This document shows, piece after piece, positions 58,190 through 64,000 of a DNA stretch of 64,000 bases. This DNA comes from Lineus longissimus (Eukaryota > Nemertea > Pilidiophora > Heteronemertea > Lineidae), in contig NC_088318.1 in assembly GCF_910592395.1 (NCBI RefSeq), positions 5,044,756-5,108,755 of the forward strand, written 5' to 3'. The notes under the pieces were generated by a model. It had not been told where the DNA came from and did not search any database. It saw only the letters and a list, made by a program, of their open reading frames with translations. Each line of letters opens with the position of its first letter. Position 1 is the first letter of the stretch. A program made the translations under genes and the position numbers.

Positions 58190-59154
58190 AAGAGTGCGGT
58201 GTGCTAAGATCGTTCGAAAAATGGATCGTCGACGAACTATGAAAGGCTCAGTAGAGACAGGGCAGTTTTGTAACACATTCGTTGTTGACAAAAGCAGATA
58301 GACAGTGGTGTCATCTGTTATAACAATTTTGCATCTGCAGTGCAGAAGGGCTTAGAGCACGAACGACAGATTGTACACAACGCATACAAAATGTAGTTGT
58401 AATATCAATGTTTTATAAACTTGTTGTGATAGATACACATAGCGACACTGTGTATTTTCTCTTGTCAGAAACTCATTTAAAAAAAAATTGCCCTATGGCC
58501 TGTATTTCCAAAGCCCTTCTTGTAGACGTGTGATGTTTGAAATAACATAGTGTCTCACCTTCTGCTTTACGGTATGCTGTCATGAACCTCGGTAAAATGA
58601 GAAGGGGGTATTTGAGTGTGTAGGAATTTAGATTCTGCTATATGTAAAAGCTTGTACGGGTCTCTATGCTATAATGTCTTGGAGGAGTTGAGATGTGCCT
58701 TTTTACGCTTGGTTCTCATAGAGTTCCCATTGTCACCTGGGTTACCAGTCAAAAGATATCAGTGTGCAAGTGTTTCCATTTTTGAGTATTTATCTTCCCT
58801 CTTTGTAATGACAGAAGTTGGATCGAAAGTTCTCGATTTTTATCCGATTACGCATACCCATCAGATTTTATTCATGCGCATGCGCAAACAGATAAAAAAA
58901 ATCGGGATTTTTTAGATTTTATCTTCTGCCAATCAGTTGCTGATTACTGATTCATATTCAAAGTGTTTAAGTCTGTAGTTGCGGATAGTAGTATATTTTT
59001 AACGCATCGAATGTTATTACCACTAGAAGTCAAATGTGCGGCTCCTGAACAGATGGCGTCCACGCCGGCGTAAACATGTTTTACCGTTCTTGGCTTGAAC
59101 ATACTGGATAAAACATTCGATCATGTGCGACTGGCACTTCCCAAATAAACATCT

Positions 59155-59472
59155 GGTCTCCAAACATATGCCGGATGAGAGGTTTGATACAGTTTAAAAT
59201 TTGGTCAAGTGGCTCGATGAAGACATTAGTCATTTTGTTTCCACATATTATAAACCTCTCCTCTCTTCGTTCTGCGTATTGTAACTCCGGAACATTTCAT
59301 AAAACTCAGTTTATTTGTTCAGCTGAATCGATTAGCAAATGCAGAAATTGTATGGAAAATGAAAACTAAATTCAATCATGATAAATGACAACTAAATTCG
59401 CAAAAGAGCAGGTGAAAATGCAAGGGAAGTTTGTGGTTAACAGTCAATAGACATTCAATTTTTTTTAAGTGG

Positions 59473-59511
<39 letters not shown>

Positions 59512-59900
59512 GGATGATGTTATGACGATTATAAGAAGTTTAATACAGTCAAAAATTGCAAGGGAAGTTTGTGGTTAACATTCATTCAATTTTTCATAAC
59601 TGATGATGATGATGGTGAGATGATGAGGATGATGTTATGACGATTATCAGAAGTTTGATACAGTCAAAAATTCAGTCAAGATACTCGATTAAGACAAGGT
59701 CATTGTGTTCCCACATGACATTCAAGCTTTCCTGCTGGAAGTAGGATTGACCTGATTCATAACGTAAACCTCTCATCTAGAGAGAGATTGGGAGCAAATG
59801 TTTCTGGGCATTCAAACACAACAACTGAACTCATCGGATTGATTGACAACTATCTATTTTCGAAGAGTGGATCCAGAAAATTTCATAAAATAACTCAGCT
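59155..59900. repeat. Complex repeat with (GAT)n, partly tandem; related to 62225-62715
   Basis: TGCAAGGGAAGTTTGTGGTTAA...(GAT)n...GATGTTATGACGATTAT.AGAAGTTT.ATACAGTC occurs twice in tandem (about 59418 and 59556). The preceding part (CCGGATGAGAGGTTTGATACAGTTTAA.., CTGAATCGATTAGCA) is also found at 62225-62715 in intron 1 of gene C. Confidence 0.75.
59474..59511. repeat. (GAT)n microsatellite
   Basis: About 12 perfect GAT triplets inside the complex repeat. Confidence 0.9.
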
Positions 59901-60234
59901 GCTGAATCGAATAGCAATCAATTCATTTTGAAAACAGGTTATATGCGTTTTAGTAGCCAGATGTCACATTCAAAAAGTGCAATTTAAGCTGATGCGAGAT
60001 ATGAGAAACCTTTTTCGATGCCGAAAACAACATTTATCCCACAAATGGTCTAATATGGATTTTATAGTCGTTTTGTGCCAATTTATAAAACTTTTTAATT
60101 CGATCATTTTTACAGAAAGCCACATCAAATGCACCAATTCATACAACACTTACACTGCTATAAAGTGTTTCTAGTTCAAAGCTGCAATATATCATATGGT
60201 AAGGTAATACCACGAATTCATAATGTCTAAAAAT

Positions 60235-60395
60235 TTGGAACTTCATCAGAAATTATAAAAACTCAAGTTTTTTTCAGAAGGGTAGGTAAAAGTTTCCTGA
60301 ACTCAGATACTAAATGTTATTGATTCATTGCAAAGATATTACCAAGATGAACAAAATGATACCATATTCAGCTCAGAACTCCTAAAGTCATCTTA
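60235..60395. repeat. Duplicate of gene B intron 8 segment
   Basis: Matches 55517-55680 in order and orientation; ends about 155 bp before the gene C start codon. Confidence 0.8.
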
Positions 60396-60549
60396 CAAAT
60401 ACGAGGTGGCTGCTGAACAGATGGCGTCCACGAGAGCACACGCATCTTTCCCCGTTGGCTTCGTGCCATTAAAAACCACCTTGCTTGGCGTAGATTATTC
60501 ATTTAAACCGAGCTGTCGGGCGTGTCAACTGTCATAATCACCTGATTCT

Positions 60550-60717
60550 ATGATGGCAGATGCAATAAACAGCATGAGAGCAACCTTCTTGTTTTCGGCG
60601 TTGATTTTTGCTGTAGGGTTTTGCAATGGCCAATTTAACGATGCCCAGAAGAAGGAAATGCTGGACAAACACAATGAGGGGAGGAGACAGCAGTATGCTA
60701 GTGACATGAACGAACTG
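60550..60717 (+). CDS. Gene C exon 1: signal peptide and start of CAP
   Basis: 168 bp, 12 longer than A and B because of extra N-terminal residues before the hydrophobic core. Starting at an internal Met (MRATFLFSALIF) would give a more typical signal peptide. Donor CTG/GTAAGT. Confidence 0.84.
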
Positions 60718-63020
60718 GTAAGTGTGGTCGTTTTCCTCTCCAAGCAATTCGCTTAAAATTACATACTGGGAGATATTGAATGTATTGAGAGTTATCAAAA
60801 ATCAGTATGTACATCTTTTTTTGTTTACATTCACCAGTTTTCTTTTTCTTCTAAGTTTTGTTTACATGTATATGGACCCCGTGAATCTACTGTCCAGATT
60901 AAAAACAAAACTCCTTACTGATCATCAAGCGTATTACTCGTGGACTCTTGTTCTATCTACACATTGTCAAATAGATTTGTTGTTTCTCATAATCAAATGA
61001 CTGACTTTTATTCGGCAGTTTGTAATTCATCTAAATTTTGAAAGACAAGAAAATTACTCATTATTGCCAAAATCGTGTAAGGCCGCGCAACGATACAAAT
61101 ACGAGGCTTAGACGAATTCCTCCGCATGATATTATTCTAGCTGTTTACCAAATGTGCATATTGTCTAAACGGAAGAAGAAGAGAACTTGTTTGGCAATAG
61201 AGGTATTGAATGCTTCGTCAGAAAAGGTTTCTTTTTAATTTGTGACCGGAGGTACACTTATTAACAAGGTCTTATACATGTACATTCTTTTTTCCGGTTC
61301 TAAAACATTGGCAGAACATCTGGAGAGATCAACGATGAAAATGTATTGACGTTTTGTCAACTTATATCAATAGATCGGTATAACGCAAACATCGTTCCAG
61401 CTGCAGGTGCTGTTTTGACAAAAATCAGACTAATAGACCGCCATTTTTTGTGGCCTTTTTTTTTCTCTCGCGGATTTCGCAAATAATCTCTATTCGTGAA
61501 AAAAATTCGCAAATAAATTTAATTGGAAAAACTTAAGAGTACAGTCCTACCAGAAAGTAAATGTCCACAGTTTTTGCTAACTGTTTAAGGAAGTTATGAT
61601 GAAAAATGATCGAATGATGTCAAATTTAGCGATATTCATTTTCGCGATTTCCAAATATTTCTACAAAGATTAAGTTTTACAATTTTTATCACACTTAATG
61701 AGATCATGCGTTCATTTTTCATTATAGCTTCCTTAAACAGTTTGCACAGTAGTGCTACGTGTTATGATTGAGTGTAATGATCATTGTAAACCATGTTCCC
61801 TGAGTCGGTGGTTGGCAATTATTAGGTGTCAAACATGTCGAATTATGTCCATCAGAAAGGTTATGCAGTAAAATTGAATACTTGTCGACTGGTTCACATT
61901 TTTTCTCATTTCTGTTCATGAACAGTGAATAATATGTGGGTAGTGTTGTAAACCAAAGACGAATGCCATTTCAAGTCCTGAGTGAATTAGTGTTGAATTC
62001 TGACCTAAGATAAAATTGGCAAGTGTCGACTTGTCTGTCGAAAGGATGGGTACCGTGTTCACACTAGCCACTGCATTACCATTACCTACCACAGACCCTA
62101 AAATCGCGAGAGGATCAGGTAGCTCCGGCCCGTTTGTTGCGCGGCCGCGAGGCGACCACGAAACTTTTGTCTTCGGAGACTTAGATTAACTGGATGAAAT
62201 ATTTGAATATGTGCTGCGGGCACATCCCATGTAAAAGTCAAGTCTCCAAACGTTTGCCTGATGAGAGGTTTTTATACAGTTTAACATTTAGTCAAGTTAT
62301 ATACTCAATTGAGACAAGATCATTTTTTTGTCCACATTATGATGAGGTTTCGGGGAAGTAAGTTGGACTAAATTCATGGCGTATAAAGTTCTTATCCGTT
62401 GTTCTGTGTACTTTACCATCTGAAAGCGGAGAGTGCGCAACTGCGTCCAGCACTCAAACACAGCAAGTACACTCAAGAATATGTTTCTCAAATAAAATGG
62501 ATTCTGAACAATTCATAAAACTCGGCTTTTTGTTCTGCTGAATCGATTAGCAGATGATGTTTAATTACCATTCAATAGAAAATTAAAACTAATTAAATTC
62601 GCAAGAAAGCTGGTACAAATGCAAGGGGTGTTTGTGGTTAAAATACATCCAATTTTTCACAAGTGACGATGATGCTGAGATGATGTTGTGACGATTATAA
62701 TGTCGATGACGACAACTATGTTTAGGCCGATGCCGATGACGATGATGTACCAATGGCGTCATGTTTTTTCTTGTCTTTCTTGTTTAAAGTCCTGGGATGA
62801 AGCACTTGAAACTGAAGGCCAGAGATTGGCGAACACCTGCAACTATGAGCTGGGGCCAGAGCCAGTCGAAGGCATCACCAATGTGGGGCAGCTAAAATAC
62901 TGGGAAACTGGAGCCAGCAACCCAGTCAAAGCATTTGACGCTTGGTATGGTCAACACCAGTCATATGACACGGCGACGCACTCATGCAGGCCTGGTGCAA
63001 GCTGCGGTAGCTTCAGAATG
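60550..63020 (+). CDS. Gene C: third CAP paralogue, partial (exons 1-2)
   Basis: Exon 1 (60550-60717; ATG at 60550 or 60553) encodes a signal peptide ending GFCNG, then QFNDAQKKEM, KHNEGRR and SDMNEL. Exon 2 (62790-63020, 231 bp) encodes WDEALETEGQRLANTC, ITNVGQ, GASNPVKAFDAWYGQHQSYD and CGSFRM. The exon length, borders and phase equal those of exon 2 of A and B. The CAP metal/tetrad positions are altered: the GGH His is absent, GEN is GQL, WYGE is WYGQ and GHY is GSF. So it is likely a functionally diverged CAP. Later exons lie to the right of the window. The downstream end of the window is occupied by repeat DNA inside its intron 2. Confidence 0.82.
61572..61748. mobile_element. MITE-like inverted repeat in gene C intron 1
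   Basis: CTAACTGTTTAAGGAAG..AT.ATGAAAAATGA and TCATTTTTCATTATAGCTTCC, TTAAACAGTTTGCA are inverted, arms about 45 bp, total 177 bp. Confidence 0.75.
62225..62715. repeat. Copy of the 59155 repeat within gene C intron 1
   Basis: GCCTGATGAGAGGTTT..ATACAGTTTAA, CTGCTGAATCGATTAGCA, TGCAAGG.GTGTTTGTGGTTAA and GATGATGCTGAGATGATG follow in the same order as at 59155-59640. Confidence 0.75.
62790..63020 (+). CDS. Gene C exon 2: CAP core, tetrad lost
   Basis: 231 bp, acceptor TTTAAAG, donor ATG/GTAAGA. The fold-defining words (WDEAL, AFDAWYG, CGSFRM) are kept while the catalytic-like His/Glu positions are substituted. Confidence 0.84.
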
Positions 63021-64000
63021 GTAAGATAAGTTCTGTCCCCCCCTCCCAAAAAAACCTTAAAGGACTCGAAGTAAGGCAAATGAAAGATATAAACACATTC
63101 CACGTCGTTAATGATTTGTATACTGCATGGATTGATAACTGTTCAATTTCATATCAAGTGGCTTGAGAAACCGAAGGCCATAATGGCTTCATCTGAAAGT
63201 CTGGTGAAATCACAAAAAGGTTTATCTACAATCTATGAATAGTTGCTTGCACCATGATAGCTAACTTAGAAAAAATGGGACGTTGCATTTATTTGCCCTT
63301 AACTTGCCAGTTTGGGTCTATCGACTCCGTTGAAAGCTGTTTCGTGGAGTCGATGTTATGAAGATTTGCCCCGATAAGCCTTTGATAAGAAGTAGAACTG
63401 AACAGGGGCCGGATCAAGAAAACATGGCTTCCCATCCTCCAGTCAATCGGTGGCCGCATTGAAGTGATCTACATCCCCGGACATGCGAGGATTAGATACA
63501 ATGAAATGGTGGACTGGCTGGCTGGAAAAGCGGAGGCTTTCGGGAGTCTCACAATTGGGACTGGTGACATCCTTTATGCACTTAGACAAGGAATGGTGGA
63601 GGGGCAGCTAGCAGACCAGTCAACGTCAATGGCCAGACAGAGGGCAAAGGAATGTAGATTGGCCGAGGGCGCCAGTGTACGTCTGCGTGGGGAAAGCAGG
63701 CGCATCACCACGCAGCTTCGCATGGGTGCCATCTTAAGCCAAACCTTGTGGAGGACGCTGGAAATGTTGGACGGGGAAGGCCAAGGTGTCATCCAGAGTC
63801 ATTATTCTCCTGGCGGTAAACCAAACCAAACCAAAACAATGGGAATTATTTAGGCCTCGGTGGGCACGGGCTTTGTTTAAAGACAATAGAGCGTGTTTAG
63901 TATAGGCCCGAATTCTCTGCGGGGTAAGGGGAAATACATAACGATATAGACAAATATGATTACGGCAAATTTGGATGAAACGAAAACTAATTGAAACTAG
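63021..64000. other. Right edge: gene C intron 2 and repeat DNA
   Basis: No exon 3 of gene C (a VVL..GCG...YVVCHYD-type exon is expected) lies before the edge. The stretch contains the repeat also seen at 41890 and a LINE RNase H fragment. Confidence 0.5.
63410..63853 (+). pseudogene. Non-LTR retrotransposon fragment: RNase H-like C-terminus
   Basis: The frame reads KKTWLPILQSIGGRIEVIYI, then PGHARIRYNEMVDWLAGKAEA. This is the IPGH....NE.VD.LA..A signature at the end of retroelement RNase H domains. About 100 further residues follow to a stop in a CCAAA-rich tail (ACCAAACCAAACC). The reverse transcriptase and most of the RNase H are missing, so this is a 5'-truncated copy. Confidence 0.8.

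Larger units (their letters stand above)
58190..60549. other. Intergenic region between genes B and C
   Basis: No coding sequence recognised. A plus-strand AATAAA at 59144-59149 is a distant candidate polyA signal for gene B. The region carries two to three copies of a roughly 500-bp repeat with (GAT)n runs, and the duplicated segment at 60235-60395 just before gene C. Confidence 0.5.

Overview
This is animal nuclear DNA, probably from a marine invertebrate. Lophotrochozoan or invertebrate deuterostome cannot be decided from the sequence alone. The reasons are short exons in long introns with GT-AG borders, AATAAA signals, a divergent dynein light intermediate chain, a CBM20 protein, CAP/EGF extracellular proteins, and abundant LINE, tRNA-SINE, MITE and foldback DNA. 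No bacterial features are present. Long ORFs are rare because exons are short, so the gene models were built by joining exons by phase and by comparing paralogues within the window.

Layout. 1-110 (minus): a signal-peptide exon running off the left edge. 827-6515 (minus): two exons of a diverged cytoplasmic dynein light intermediate chain, including the P-loop. 10.1-11.4 kb (plus): a CBM20 (starch/glycogen-binding) protein with a C-terminal membrane anchor. 12.4-13.4 kb: a LINE 3' end and a 30-bp minisatellite. 13.9-37.3 kb (minus): gene A, a 16-exon gene for a predicted 799-residue type I membrane protein: signal peptide, CAP domain, cysteine-rich hinge, EGF-like module, eight-cysteine ShKT-like module, three Thr-rich/EGF cassettes, SEA-like juxtamembrane region with an RRKR site, transmembrane helix and a tyrosine-rich cytoplasmic tail. 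37.3-45.8 kb: intergenic, rich in MITEs. 45.8-58.2 kb (plus): gene B, a 10-exon paralogue (402 residues) with a GPI-anchor-like C-terminus. 60.55-63.0 kb (plus, continues off the window): gene C, a third paralogue with its CAP residues changed.

The main discovery is this CAP cluster. Genes A and B are divergently arranged. Their first eight coding exons have identical lengths (156, 231, 116, 92, 33, 105, 165 and 68 bp) and identical phases, yet they end in different ways: a transmembrane/cytoplasmic tail in A and a GPI-type tail in B. Gene A also carries a 42-bp in-frame tandem duplication of a splice donor, and a possible 25-bp exon whose inclusion would give a secreted isoform. The introns hold a 2.1-kb foldback element with a 9-bp target duplication, several long perfect or near-perfect hairpins, and LINE/SINE fragments.

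The exon models for A and B are well supported because each validates the other. The 5' ends, UTRs and promoters are not resolved. Everything functional beyond domain identity is inference.
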